The notes below the pieces were generated by a model that saw only the letters and a list, made by a program, of their open reading frames with translations, was not told where the DNA came from and made no database searches. A program made the translations under genes and the position numbers. A stretch of 64,000 nt of DNA from Zeugodacus cucurbitae (Eukaryota; Arthropoda; Insecta; Diptera; Tephritidae), in assembly GCF_028554725.1 (NCBI RefSeq), contig NC_071670.1, forward strand, positions 36,636,001 to 36,700,000. The letters are read 5' to 3'. Below are positions 9,400 to 22,638 of the stretch, in pieces; the stretch's first letter is position 1; each line of letters starts with the position of its first letter.

Positions 9400-12300
9400 A
9401 ATTATACTTTTTTGTTGCATTTTCGAAAATGAAACATAAATTTTAAGAGGAAAATGCATAAATCCGAATTCAGAATTCATGAGCGAAATGCAGAGCGGAA
9501 CATTTTCAAGTACAGCTGTATATATATAATGTGTGTGTGTGTAAAAACATGAAATTGCAAATATAGCTGTTTGTATGTACATTTGTTGTAAATTTCTGTG
9601 TGTGTGTGAGTGCCTATAATGGGCAGCAGCGGATAAATTTCGAATGAACTGCAATGGTCAATGGATTGTGAGAGCACACGAAGCGAGAAAAGTTTTGCAA
9701 TTAAAAACGCGTTAAGCGTTGAACAACCAAAATATATCTATATACCTACACACATACATATGTATATACTTATATATGTAGATATGTATACCGACCAATA
9801 CCCCCTTGGAAAAGTAATAACAAAACAATGAAATGAAAATAAACTGAAAACAAGCGCGCGAAGATATAGTAATAAGAGGCAAATCTGCAAGTGAACACCA
9901 ACAACAACAACAACAAATTGCTACCAATGTTGCGATAATACAGCACTTTGCTTGCCGCTTTCGCATGCCGCGCCACCAAAAGCTGAATTATGTTGACACA
10001 AATGAAATTTATGAAACTTCGCCAGCGAGTAAAATGCGCCAACGAAGCGTACACAGAGTCTCAGTGGCGCACGAGTTACCGTGCCGGCGTGTTGCACTCA
10101 CGCTGCAAGGCGTCGAAGCGAGCGAGTTGCACTGAATATTACGCTGTTTTTCCCATAATTACTAACCGACATAATGCTGAAGAAGAAGAAGATGAAGCAG
10201 GAGTAGAAAAAGAAAATAAAGAGCGCCATAAAAACAGAAATAAGAATTTATAAAATAATGAGCAGAAAGCTCATACAACAATATCTCCGTCTGTTCGTTT
10301 ATGCCGCGGGTTAACAATGATGCGGCATGACAATGTCGTCCTTTGCAACATTGTCGATATTAACGTCAAAGTCAGCAGATAACTCATTAAACGACCGACA
10401 GTTGCCATGCGCCGTTGCAGAGTTGTAGCAGAGGTGGGTAGTGTGTAAGAAGTTAAGCGATTGCATTGAAAAATTATCACTATAATTACTACGGACATCG
10501 GTCGCGCTCGTCGGAGTCGCCTGCTTGCTGCAAGGACACCGTGATTACGCGCACATAAATGAGGGATAAATGTGCGGCGAAAATAATTATTGGTTTGCAT
10601 AATTTGTTGCATGGTTGATTGGAGAGGACTACATGATTCACGAAAGGGTTGGAGAAAAACGAGTGTAGATTACTCATTACAACAACGAAAAGTTTAATTT
10701 TGTTTTCGAATGAAAAATAAAATCTTCAATCAAATCTTTCAGATTCGGAAATATAAATTTTTTGAGTCTCTAATGTTGCGAATTAAATCCAAAATATTGA
10801 ACATCCAAAAAGTTGTAGCAAGTTGAGAATACCTAGATCAGAATAGTAAAAACACAACATTGACACCTTGAAAATGATTAAACAATCCAGAATTGATCTT
10901 AATTTTGGCTTGAAGCACAGACCATAGTAAATGTTGTCTTCTATTCGTCCATATGTGTCTCAGTTCATTTCAGAAATTGTTCGAAACATTATCTCAGATT
11001 CTCACACGGAGACCACACCTCTAAGATCTGAACGAGGTTATAATTGGGTACAGCCCACTTGGGTTACAGAGCACTATCTGTAACTTTTACTGTGAACTAT
11101 TTTTATCCAACAACTTTCGGGCATGAACTTGAACCAAGTGATGAATTTAAACAGAAGAAATATATTATTTCAAATTTAAAGGTGTTAAAAAACTGATTTC
11201 AGATAAATATTATAAATTTTGGTAATGATTAAATAGTGTAGAATATGCATAGTTTTATAAATGAAGTACGAGAGAAATAATCGAATTGTTTATGATAAAT
11301 TGAAGGTTAAGCTGGTATGTATATTTTCTTGAGGGATCTTCAACATTTTTTCTAACTTAGCTGAATTTCCTTTGAATTTATTGAAGTTATTATCAGCAGA
11401 CACTGTTAGTATTCCTGGAACTGAGAGTAAAACTCAACCTAGACTTTGAGATTCCATCCTTTGTCTAGAAACAGATTACGAACTATAGCTCAGTTAACGA
11501 CAAAAAACGGGAGAACATATAAATTTATATATTACAGACTACGATAAGGAATCAATACATTATACGAGTATCCAGAAAGGTGTTGAAATTTTTGTTTTAA
11601 TAAGGACGACTGTAATATATGTATCTGGCTCCGTTGGTAGGTAACTCCGATATAATTTATGTTTACATTTATAATGGTAAAAATGTGTACATTCAGTATA
11701 GTAAATTCTCTCGTGTTGTGGAAAGTCATATTTAACTTCATTCTTCACTTTAAACAAAAATATTGAAGTTACTTCCTTCCTTACAACACAGATATCCTCT
11801 CTCTCTCCAACTCTACAACGACATAAATATGAGTTTATATTTTTAAAGCAATGCACATCAATGTGAGCAGCAGATTTTTGGTTTTAAAAAGCTTTCACTT
11901 GTAAGCTCGCACTTGCATTTATGTACTCGCATTATGTACTCAGCCATTAGCGGCGGCATTAACGGTGCCCAACGGCAAAGGACAATGCGGCAAGCGCACA
12001 CGTGCCGCCAGCAGAGTCGAGAGCGGGATATGACGGATTCACGTGCTGCTGCGCAAATATTAAAACATATACATCCATAAAATTGTGTGTGTGTGAGTAG
12101 CTTAAAGTGTAAACACATCATTGCGCGCCAGCCACTTTTGCCAGCAAATATTGATGCAAAGAAAATATGATTAAGGGAAGATATTAACGCATTAAAATAT
12201 AAAATGAAAAAAATTTGAATAAATTTATGCGCTATTCTGGGTAAATTTATAGCTACAATTATATAATAAGTAATATACGAGTACAAGTTATAAAAATATA

Positions 12301-15300
12301 TTTATAGTAATAATTTTTTTCAATAAAAATACTTTGTGTATATATGTAGGTAGTTTCCAATGAGCTACTGCTGAACTTCAAAGCGCTACATTTGCGTAAA
12401 ATCCAACAAGATTTGCGACAAGAAAACTTCAAAAACTTTCCAAAACTACTTACTAAATACTTATTTAAACCAAATTTTACACGAACTACGAATAATTACG
12501 TTTTAAACACTAGTGTTACTTATAGAACGCATAATTTGGAAGAACGAACAACTTTATATACTTTTTTTTGTTGCTTTAGGAGCGAGCTGTCAAACTGTTT
12601 AGGGGATTAATTTATAAATATATAAATAAATATTTAATGGTCGTTGAATATAGTTTTGTTTGAAATATTTTTGATTTTTTACTTTTAAGAGTTGCTACAT
12701 TTTTTTTTGCTAAATCATATAAATCTAAATTTTGAACAAAAAAAAATTTAAAATTTTTATATTTTTATTAAATATTTTATTTTTGTAAGTCTTAAAATAC
12801 TAATTTTAAATTAAAAAAAAAAAAAAAAATTAATGATCTCGACTATATTATTAACGTTTAGAAATTTACAAAAATAAAAAATTAAAAACTAAAAAAAAAA
12901 AATTATTTTTTAGTCTTAGACCTTTTTAAAAATGTAAATATAAAATTTTTTAAACCAAAAACGAATTGAAAAAAATTAATTATTATTAAAATATATATGT
13001 ATGCAAAATATCTTTACTTAAGATTTCCTAATTTTAATTATTATTTTTTATTTTGTAAAAACTGTTTATTGAAATTTTTATGTTAAAATAAACTTTTTTT
13101 TATATATTTTACGAATATTTATTATGAAAATCCTAATAAATAAATGAAATCGGGAGGAATTGTTATTATTATTAATTAATTAATATTGTTAGTAATATTT
13201 TTTTGGAATTATTATTAAAAAAATATTAACAAAAATTGCCAAAAAAAATTAATGATGAACCTTAAATAATATATACGGGTAGATAATAATTCTAATTGCA
13301 ACAAAATATTATTGGTTTTATTTTATTTGTATAATTATTACCAAAAAATAGTATTTTTACAACTAACTTAAAATATTTCAAATTAATAAATAAGTATTAA
13401 GAAATCTTAATTTTTTTTTTAATATTTTCCAATTTATTTGTAATAGATTTTCTATATTACGATTATTGCATAAAAAAATTTAAATTCCAATAATTATAAC
13501 ATTTTAAAATTTTATTATTATAGATTTTGATATTCAACAAAATTTCTCAAAACCCCCTACAATTTGAAAGCTCGCTCTGCTGCATATAAATTTCAGAACA
13601 AAGAACTCGTAGAAAATTGTTGAATTTCTTCACCTGATAGAACTGAGAGTTGTTTTGTTTGCGGTGTTTGGCGTATAAGATTTGTTGTTATTGTTGTTTT
13701 TATTTCATACATATGCATAATTTTTAATATTTTTTAATTACACATTTTTAATTTAATTCATACATTTCATAGTTTGCGTGTTGAAGAGCAGCGAAAGAGT
13801 TGTATGTTTCAATGCAAATTTATTAATTTTCAAGTTTTGCCAATTCGGTTGTATTTAAATGAAATATGATGTTGAAAAGTGAAAGCGATAGTAAGTGATG
13901 TGGCATTTTGAGTTTAGCGAGTTTGTAAAAAGGAAAAAAACAACGGTTTAATGAAAAAAGAAAGAGATATTCGAAAAGGAAAAAGTTTGATTAGTTTTCG
14001 GTTCGAGCATTGCTATTGTAGAAAAAAGATTGTAAAGGTTGTTGTTATACAATGTTAAAGGAGATATTGTAAGATATGTTATATGAGGAAAAATTCTAAA
14101 AAATATTTAGAAATTTTTTTTCACTTTTTTATTTTGACATTTTTTTTGTAAGCTTGAAAATTTAATTATTTATTATTATTTGCAATTCTCAAAAATATAT
14201 TGAATTTTTTTATTTTTTTTTTATTTTGAAAATTTTTTTTGTAAGCTTGCAAAATTGAATTGCAGTTATTTAGAGACATTTAAATTTTTGTTTAGATTTT
14301 TTTTTTTAATAATTAAGTATTTATTTAAAAATATTTTTGTTTTTATTTTTGAGAATTTTTTTGAGGTATTTTTTCTGGGAAAACACATTGATGCCATGCA
14401 ATTAAATGAAAATACTTTTTTGTTATTGTTTTCTTTTTAACACAACTAAAAATAACAATTAATGGTGGCACTAACGGAAAGAGTTGATTGGACTTTAAAA
14501 TATTTCATGACAGGGTAATAAGTTAAATTTAATTTTTTCAAGCATAAATGCGACATAGAGAAATTTATTTTTTTTTGTTAATTTTAGCAAACAAAAATTT
14601 TTTTATAAAAAAAATAAAATTATTATAAGAATTTAGCCACTAATTTGCAGTCTAATAAATGCTTTTAAATTAAGTGTTAATTAATTAAGCTAAATTATGT
14701 TTACTTTTTTATACGGAAATCGCAAGGCCACGCTTAACTGTAGACATTTATAAAAAAAGAATTTAAATAAAAGAAAGAAAGTAGAATTATGAAAAAAATA
14801 TTTTTCTGCACTCGAGTGTACAACAAATATTACAATTTGAGAATTCATAAAATAAACACTTCATGCTTTTTATACAAATAAGTATTTATTTAATTTTGAG
14901 ACCTACTTAAAGCTATAAAATGAAATTATACTTTCTTCATACTTAAAATTTACAGCAAAAGTTACAGCCAATTATATAATATTTACGTTCAATTTATCGA
15001 CACTTGAACAAGGCAATTTATACAGATAAAATATACATAAAATACATACATGCCAGCTATGCGCAAGACCGTTATGCCATAGCAAATACATAAATTCGTA
15101 CTTAAGAATATCAAGTATATATATACTTACAAATACATACATATATGCATGTACAAGTGTAAAATATTTATAAGCTGCTCAAAATTAAAAAAAAAAAAAA
15201 CAAAACAAAATCGGAAATTTTAACAACTCAAAGCTTCTCTTTACGCACAAATGTACATACATACATATAAGCTATTAAATACATATTTACATACTGGTTT

Positions 15301-15381
15301 ACTGTTAATAGAATACCATAAATAACGGTAGATTTTCTTGTTATTTGCATACGATAAATCTGTTGAAATCGCAAAACTCAC

Positions 15382-15595
15382 CTGCTTCAGCAATAAATCA
15401 CTGTTCGCCGACAGACATGTCACCAAATATTTGGTTAAATTGAGAAATGAACCCAAAACTTCCAAAGTTAAGTGTTCGCGCGACGAACGTTGCAACATAA
15501 ACGAGATGACTAGGAAGCCACGATTCTGTATCATATGTTGTTGTACGGTTTGTGATGTTTCCACCAATTCACAAATGAAACCCAAAAGTTTGGAA
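15382..15595 (-). CDS. rg: rugose exon (window exon 11), alpha-solenoid
   Basis: This 214-bp exon starts with one base after acceptor CTCCTTGCAG and ends phase 0 at CAG/GTGAGT. It encodes SKLLGFICELVETSQTVQQH, then MIQNRGFLVISFMLQRSSRE, HLTLEVLGSFLNLTKYLV and NSDLLLKQ. The pattern of paired helices and the RGFLVIxxxLQxSSxxHLTxxVL motif place it in the DUF4704 alpha-solenoid. Next comes LLDHVLFNPALW across a 9-kb intron. Confidence 0.95.
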
Positions 15596-16560
15596 CTGCA
15601 AGGAGAAGTGCGAAAGCGAAGACAGTGACAGTATTAGAAAAGGGTTTTACACAGGGTTGCAGTTGTTGTACGGTAAATTATAATATTGTAAAATGAAAAA
15701 AGTGTAAAATATTTACATTTTTAACGTTGAATGAATTAATTCGTTTTGAAAAATATTTATGAGATCTTTATCCAACTTAATGAGTTTCATACATAAAAGG
15801 CTGAGTTGAAGCTTCGAAATCGTGCTTACATCAATGAAAGCTCGAGCGGTTTTATTAAAAATCTACATAATCGATCTTAAAATTAATTTTCTGGAAAACT
15901 TCTTTTATAATTTAATAATAAACCTGATATATTCAATGAAAATTAATACTTTCTTGACGTACTTGTTAAGCACAAAATATGTTAAAATCAAGATTTAATG
16001 ATGATGAATTAACGTAAACTTTTCTTCTCGTACAATATTTTAACATTTCTGCACTTTTCAGTATAACTGAATAAATGCTGTAAATAACCCGCCCGGGTGT
16101 GCATTAGAGGGTTAAAATGTCTCACTTAGATATTCTTCGAGGAATTTCGATATGGAATCGGATCCCTTAGAAGAATCCTATGCATGATTTATTTATATTT
16201 CTACAAGAGCATTTAAAACTCAGTTTTACTATTCTTTGGAGCTACCTTGGAATATACTAGACGGATGGGTCTATTGTAATGATTTGTGGTCTCTTGCTAT
16301 TCCTCTCTTAATCTATCACATATTTCATTTGTGATTTATCATATTTATAAACATATGAAGACTATTTAAGAGATCTAAACCTATATCTTTTCAAGACTGA
16401 TAAGAATATAGCTGGAATAGTATAATTTAAATAATTCCTGTGTCTCATTTTGGTAGTACTTCTGGTATGTACAATTTTCTACAATATGCAATTCATAAAA
16501 TTTGCCATTATCGTACACCAAATTGCCTTATTTTCATTTTATATTTTAATTTTTACTCAC
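15596..16560 (-). other. rugose intron, 965 bp
   Basis: GTGAGT donor, CAG acceptor; nothing recognised inside. Confidence 0.85.
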
Positions 16561-16700
16561 CATAGCGTCGGATCACGTTTTATATCGCTTATGCCCTCAT
16601 GCGCCATATCCAATTGCGAGAACAGCGGAAACAGCACTTGAATGCCACCAATGGAATTTAATGTACAGTGTATTGAGTGTGTAACGACGGCCTTAACGTC
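16561..16700 (-). CDS. rg: rugose exon (window exon 10), alpha-solenoid
   Basis: This exon was found by reading rather than from a long ORF. After acceptor AATTTACAG it reads DVKAVVTHSIHCTLNSIGG, then IQVLFPLFSQLDMAHEG and DIKRDPTL, ending with two bases (TG) at GTGAGT. Length is 140 bp. HSIHCTLNSIGGIQVLFPLF is a nearly invariant stretch of the neurobeachin-family armadillo-like region (DUF4704). TG plus T of the next exon yields Cys (TLC-SKLLGFICEL). Confidence 0.95.
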
Positions 16701-17730
16701 CTGTAAATTTGGAATTTATAAATGAAAGAAAGAAATGTTAGAAATATTAGCAAATCTTCGGTATGTGCAATTTGATCTGCATATTCAAATATTCAATATT
16801 ATTTAAGAGTATAATGCATTACGAAAAATAAATTCTTTAGAAGTGGATTAGTGTTTCAGTAGTCAGTTTTACTTTCCCCTGCTCTTTCAAACAACATCTG
16901 CGTATGAACCCCTCTTTCCAAATTCGACCTATAGCACATATGCATAGCATATTAAGGGTAAATATGTATAAGGGTATCTTTTTTAAGGAGAATTAATGTA
17001 TATAAAATACTCTCGTATGCATTTACATGCATATGTGAGGTATGTATAGTTAAATGTTCATATTAAATATCTCCATTTCCTTCCAATTAAATATTAATAA
17101 TTTGCATTAATATCGTTCTGGGAAACTTTTAGGAATATCAAATTACATATACACACACAAATGTATGTGCGTAAACTCTACCAAAATCAAAGGAGTTCAT
17201 ACATATTGTAAATTGTTGCATACAATTATAATTATATCAAAAATAATCCTCAAGGCTTTTGTAAAGTATACAATTTCAAAATAGTTAAAAAAAAACAGAA
17301 TATTACCAACAAGTATAGAAATTGCTACAGCCATTGATATTTTAGTATTTCTCTCTTTGGTATTTTATTCTGAATATTTTTTATATTTTTTTGGTCTTCA
17401 AATTTAAATATTTTAAGCTCTTTGAAGAAGATATGTATTAAACAATGGCACTCACTAATGAGAGTCTGTAGCGTAATTGAACCCGGTTAACTGATATTTT
17501 TCCTTCAGAGTTTATTTATTTTTGAGGGAACTTTTTAAAACCTGGTGGGAAGGTAATATAAGCTATGAACATACTGATTTTCGGTAAAGCTGCCTCAATA
17601 TGTGTAATATGCTATAGAGAAACCACTCGAAAACATTTCATTTCTTCTCCAACTCCATATCAAACTTGCTTGGAAAGTTCAGAGCTATGCTATTTTGCTA
17701 TTTAACTGGGTACAAAATTCAAGCTCATTA

Positions 17731-18105
17731 TAGGCTTTTCGCACAGCCAAATTAATTGATCAATTAAAATTTTAATTGAGAAAACAGTTTTTGCCCTTCG
17801 CACGCCGGCTAGTCGACAATCGTTCAGCTTTTACAAATTTTGGCTTTTGCTTTTAACAAGAAGTTGGTAAGTTTCTAAAGCTGATTAATATGTTCTCAAT
17901 AACCACAACCTTTATTTCCAGCAGCCTGTCATTTACCGTCGAGTAGTATTACTTATAAATACGTTCTTTGTCGCGATAAAAATTCGATTATAAATTAATC
18001 CAAAAAACTGAGTTTTTTATTTTGTATGGTAAATCTATCTAAATCAGCGTTTTAATTGTGCAAAGACCGGTTAATTGATCAATTAGCGCCTGTGCGAAAA
18101 TGCTA
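17731..18105 (+). mobile_element. MITE-like repeat family, copy B (best ends)
   Basis: A 375-bp copy starting TAGGCTTTTCGCACAGCC and ending GCGCCTGTGCGAAAATGCTA. The ends are inverted repeats, each containing the palindrome TTAATTGATCAATTAA. Flanked on both sides by TTA (17728-17730 and 18106-18108), a 3-bp target duplication. That is typical of PIF/Harbinger-derived MITEs (TWA), but the superfamily is inference because there is no transposase. Confidence 0.88.
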
Positions 18106-18488
18106 TTATCGGCTACCGCGAGAGTGGAAGAACGCTCTAACGAATTGCCTATATTTCTTCCAATAATATATGATTTCTTTATTACTCTAGTGTCCTCTAG
18201 AGCTTGAATTGTCGGATTTCAATCTAACTTAGAACGGTCTCAAACTACTAGTTGTATTAGTTAAGCATATTTTTAATGAAATTATGCGCTTACAGCTAAT
18301 GTTTGGTTTATGAGACTGTCTTAAATGTAAATAAATATGTTTCTGAACTGTAGATTTTTCTGTGGAAATCAAGTATTTCCTACAGGTCAACTTATAATGG
18401 GTTCTTTTTTATTTTTGTTCTCAGGAGTGTAAGTCTTTGTAGTTAATCTTACTAAAATGCTTACTTAGTAAACTGTATGTATATATGA

Positions 18489-18506
18489 ATATATATATAT
18501 ATATAT
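18489..18506 (+). repeat. (AT)9 microsatellite
   Basis: An alternating AT run 30 bp downstream (in gene sense) of the donor of the 18536-18676 exon. Confidence 0.9.
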
Positions 18507-18535
18507 TGTTGTTTTTGGCATTTCGTTGAACTCAC

Positions 18536-18676
18536 CTGTAACATAAGTGCATGCGGTGTATGTACAAAGTATGAAACATTTCCTTTGGGTGCGGATTGTA
18601 GACACAGCTGGCCATCGGTTGCCACTGGATTGTACATGAAGACAATGGCATTTGACAATTTGCCATCGTAGAGTAC
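18536..18676 (-). CDS. rg: rugose exon (window exon 9), junction of LamG-like domain and alpha-solenoid
   Basis: This exon is 141 bp, 47 codons, phase 0-0, from acceptor GTGGCTGCAG to donor CAG/GTGAGT. It encodes VLYDGKLSNAIVFMYNPVAT, then QLCLQSAPKGNVSYFVHTPH and ALMLQ. VLYDGKLxxAIxFxYNxxATDxQLCL and SPHALMLQD are family signatures. The open frame extends upstream of the acceptor to an ATG near 18730, but that part (MATLLRAFAYNT) lacks family similarity and is taken as intron. The phase-0 start accepts either the 24947-25041 exon or a direct junction from the NHKR donor. Confidence 0.94.
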
Positions 18677-20294
18677 CTGCAGCCACAATTCATATGTGTT
18701 ATAAGCAAAAGCGCGCAATAGGGTTGCCATAGCGTTGCAATAATAATTGAAAATAAATGAAAGAAAAAAATTAGTAAGTAAATAAAATATACATCAAATA
18801 TGTATTGTTGATTGTTCGTATGTATGTATATACACAAATGTCTGTACATATGTATTGTATGTTAAGTAAATATGCGTTTATGCAGTTGAAGGACACAAAT
18901 CGTTGGACGTTTAGGCGTTAAAATGACGGTGCGCTTGCGAATTGGTGCGGCTCAGCTCGATTTGCTGCTCAATTTTTTGTTTTTGTTTTTGTTTCTTTAT
19001 TATTATATTAAATTTGCTGTTGTTGTTGCTTTGACACTGCTGTACATTTGCTTGATTATGTGTGTTGTCACTTAACATTTACTTTGCTGGGAGAAAAAAC
19101 ACTTTCGTAGGGTAATTTAACAAACAAAAAAAAAATAAAAATAAACAAAAACAAAGTAGTAGGGTTAAAAAAGAAATGCATGTGATAACGGTACACACAT
19201 ATATACGAAATAAAATTAAAGCTGACAAAAAGCTTACACATTTTGACAAAAACAAATATTAAAAAAAAAAAAACAAAATTAAATTGCATTTTATTGCCAG
19301 TGTAGGTGTAACGGTAAATAATACGAATTTACACTACATAAACAATTAAATGTCAAATTATTAAATGTGCTATCATAACTTTCACGCGCGACTGTAATGT
19401 TGAAAAATATACTACATTAGAGCGCAAAAAAATTGTGATTGACGCTAAAATATCAATAATAATAAAATTTTACATTTCCATACCACCTACGAAGTGCAAG
19501 TGGATTTTATGACTATAATTTGCAATGACAAAAGAATTGCCAGTAAATTTGTGATTAATATCAGCCGACGCTGGCTTACATATAAACATTTATTTTAAAT
19601 TTTCTATGCTTTTTTTTACTGTTGGTAGCGTACATTGGCACTCTGTGCAAGAACATTATTTATTGACTGCAAAATATTTTCCTCAAATTCATACATAAAT
19701 TATGAACTTTTTCGTGCACAGCATAAATAAATATAGTTTTTAGATATAAAGAAATTAATCATAATAATAAGAGGGCGTCACCTTCATCTGATAAAAACGT
19801 TGGACAATATTTGTGGAAATTTAAAAAACACAGAATATTTTTACGCTCACTTTCCACTAAAAACTCCATTAAAAGCAAGCCATAAAAATGAGTTTAACTT
19901 AAATAAAAATTACCTTTAACTCGTCATAAATAATACTTTTTGTTGTTTATGAAATACAACTCCATTTTGCTTTAAAATTCATTCACAAGACTGAAAAGTT
20001 TAATCACAATATTGACAAGGATTCACTGCGAAGTAAGCTATCCATACTATCCATATATAAATTTAATAAATAATTGATTCATTAAGCTCAGTGTTTCTTA
20101 AACACTTCAAGGAGAAGATTATTCATTAAAACAAAATCTTGATAATTTATAGTTTGAAAATTTTTAGTTTTTTTATGATTTACAATATTTCCACAGTTAT
20201 TATGTAAACTTAAGATCGACTATCTATATATGTTTCAGATGGACTAATGACCAAATGAAATCCCTGCCTAAAATATGCCCAAAGAATGGAGATC

Positions 20295-20329
20295 TTCGAG
20301 TTATAGAAGTCCGAGTTATGGAAGTTCCA
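20295..20329 (+). repeat. Short tandem repeat TTCGAGTTATRGAAG
   Basis: Two adjacent 15-bp units (TTCGAGTTATAGAAG, TCCGAGTTATGGAAG) are followed by a partial third (TTCCACTGTAA). A related cluster occurs at 60876-60982. Confidence 0.7.
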
Positions 20330-22621
20330 CTGTAATTTTATTTCAATTGCTAAGGTACTTTTGACTTTAATAATCATAATATGCCAGAATAAACTAGAAT
20401 CGACAATGGAAATCGATAACTTGCCACATTTATCCAGACATCAATATTCGTAGTTGCCAGAATATATTGTTAACAATAGGCTATATAAGGGTTACCGGAT
20501 TGGTAGCACGACACAATTCTAATAAGAGAGTTAGTCGAGTAAAATGTAATCGAGTTATAAATTAGAGTTTTAAAGTGGAGTAATGAGTAATAAAGTGTTA
20601 AGTTATTTAAATTAGAAGGATTAGCCATTAAATTGTGACTTTTATTTGACAAACCAGTGACCGAATTTAGAATAGAGTTTCCGCGTAAACGATTGATTTA
20701 AGATATACGTTACAATATGTTTATCATACATTGGCTGTGTAAATAGTTGGACCTACATTATTAACAATATCAGTTAAACATATATAAAGTTAAATAACGG
20801 AGAGTTTCCAAAGCTTCTGAAAATCGTCCTAGATATTCTTTGGAAGCAATCGTGGTAGAAATCTTAGATACATTTCCGAAGATTATTCACGATTCTATTG
20901 GAATTCTATTTTATTTTAGAGCCGATATTGTGCTTTTTTACAAGTCGATCGGAAGGGTATTGTCTCGAATATGAATTTTAAAGTTCTGGATCCTTAAAAA
21001 CAAAGATGAAAAATTCGAAAACTTTAGTACACCAATTTATTACTCTGCAATAGCGGTACAAATTTGCATGTATATATATAAAGGAGCTTGCACCGCTATC
21101 GGACAATCGGACCGATTTCCACTTCCATTTATGGTGATCGGCCAGTCTCAAACCAAGCAGCTAATATAATTTTGAACTTACGTGAATAAATGAATTGCGA
21201 ATTCTTCCAATTAGTGGTCGGCAACCGCACTTTGTCAGTACTTTTTTGAAACTTGCATTATTATTTTTAATTGTGGTCTTCACTGCTTAGAAATATATAT
21301 ATGTACAAACATTATAATTCAACCAGTTGCTGCTATGCATGTTTTAAGCTGCCAATAAAGCTTATGGTTGGTTATGCTTTTCATTTTGTTTCGAAACACT
21401 CGAAAATGAAGGCAGCATACATTTGAAAAGGGTACAACACTGAGCACATACACACATATGTATATGATGTGCATGGGTAATCGATAAGCCTCTTTCTTCA
21501 AATTTTGCTATTTGCTGCTCCTCATCATTTCACGCTGGACTAAGTATAATGCTTCACGTAAGCCCCAGCTACTATTATTAGACATGAAATAGCTGTAGCC
21601 AGAACAAAGAACAGCAAATTATGATGCAAAACAACGATATAAGCACATACAAATATAGTGAGCGATGAGTATATGGGGGGAAGAGCGCAAAATTGTGGTG
21701 AAAGTAGAAAAGCTGCAAAGCACTCAAGTGCTTAATTGCTTTCGAGTGCATAATCGATGCAAGAACACGTTAATTGTATACATATTTATATGCAAATCAC
21801 TAAAGTAGGGTGTGAATATATACATACAGATACACTTATGTAAATATGTGTGTGTATATATGTATTTAAAACAATATATATATTAATAACTGCAACAGCT
21901 TAACTGCTTAATGCGGTTTGTTGAGTTCGAAAAATGCCAGCAATTTGGAGAAGAAAATTAATAAAAATAAATAAAAATTAAAAGTACAATAAAATTGCAC
22001 AGAAACAACAACAAAAAATCGCTTAAACGAAAATAAATCTCCAATATTGTACTACAATACCATCGACTTAAATTAATTTCAACCCGAAAGTTAGTAAAAA
22101 TCCACTGCAATCACTAAAGTTTAGCACTCACAGTGCACAGCGCCTATGCGCCCATGCGCCCTGAAGTATGCTAACAATTTCCGCTGCAATGCAACTGAAT
22201 GCAGCTGTGCAGACACAGTGGAACACCTACAAGATGCCATAGGTAGGCATAAGCAGGCGCAGGTCTCAAAGGCCAAGTGAAGGACGTAACTTTTTGTTGT
22301 AGTTGTTGTATGCTAAGCTTGCAGTGCAGGCGCACACTCGAGAGTTAAGGCCGCCGCGGTGCTTGTGTCAGTGTAATACAAATACATTTACAACACTCAA
22401 GTGAATTACTATACATATGTATGCGTGTGGGTGTGCGAGTGTGTTTGCCGATTGAGCGGCATGATGATGTGGAAAAGCGGCAGCGCGTTGCCTTGCAACT
22501 CAATTAATTGCGAGCGCGTGAATTTCATGCTCTAATAATTTCAATAATTGAAAAAAAAGGAAGTGAGTGGAATCATGTATCCTTGCGCCTGCAGACACAC
22601 ACATGTAGTGCGCCTAAAAGT

Positions 22622-22638
22622 ATGTGTGTGTGTGTGTG
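22622..22638 (+). repeat. (TG)8 microsatellite
   Basis: A perfect TG run followed by AGTGTAGG. Confidence 0.9.

Larger units (their letters stand above)
6364..15381 (-). other. rugose intron, about 9.0 kb
   Basis: It contains MITE copy A (7395-7775), short microsatellites, a more GC-rich patch (about 9980-10620) and very AT-rich low-complexity blocks (about 12640-13560 and 14080-14650). The reading frames there are short and unlike known proteins. No exon was seen. Confidence 0.8.
16701..18535 (-). other. rugose intron, 1.8 kb
   Basis: It holds MITE copy B (17731-18105) and an AT microsatellite; no exon seen. Confidence 0.85.

Noticed and set aside
18677..18730. Upstream extension of the VLYDGKL exon to an ATG (MATLLRAFAYNT)
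   Set aside because: It crosses a CAG acceptor that matches the family junction and has no similarity to the family.
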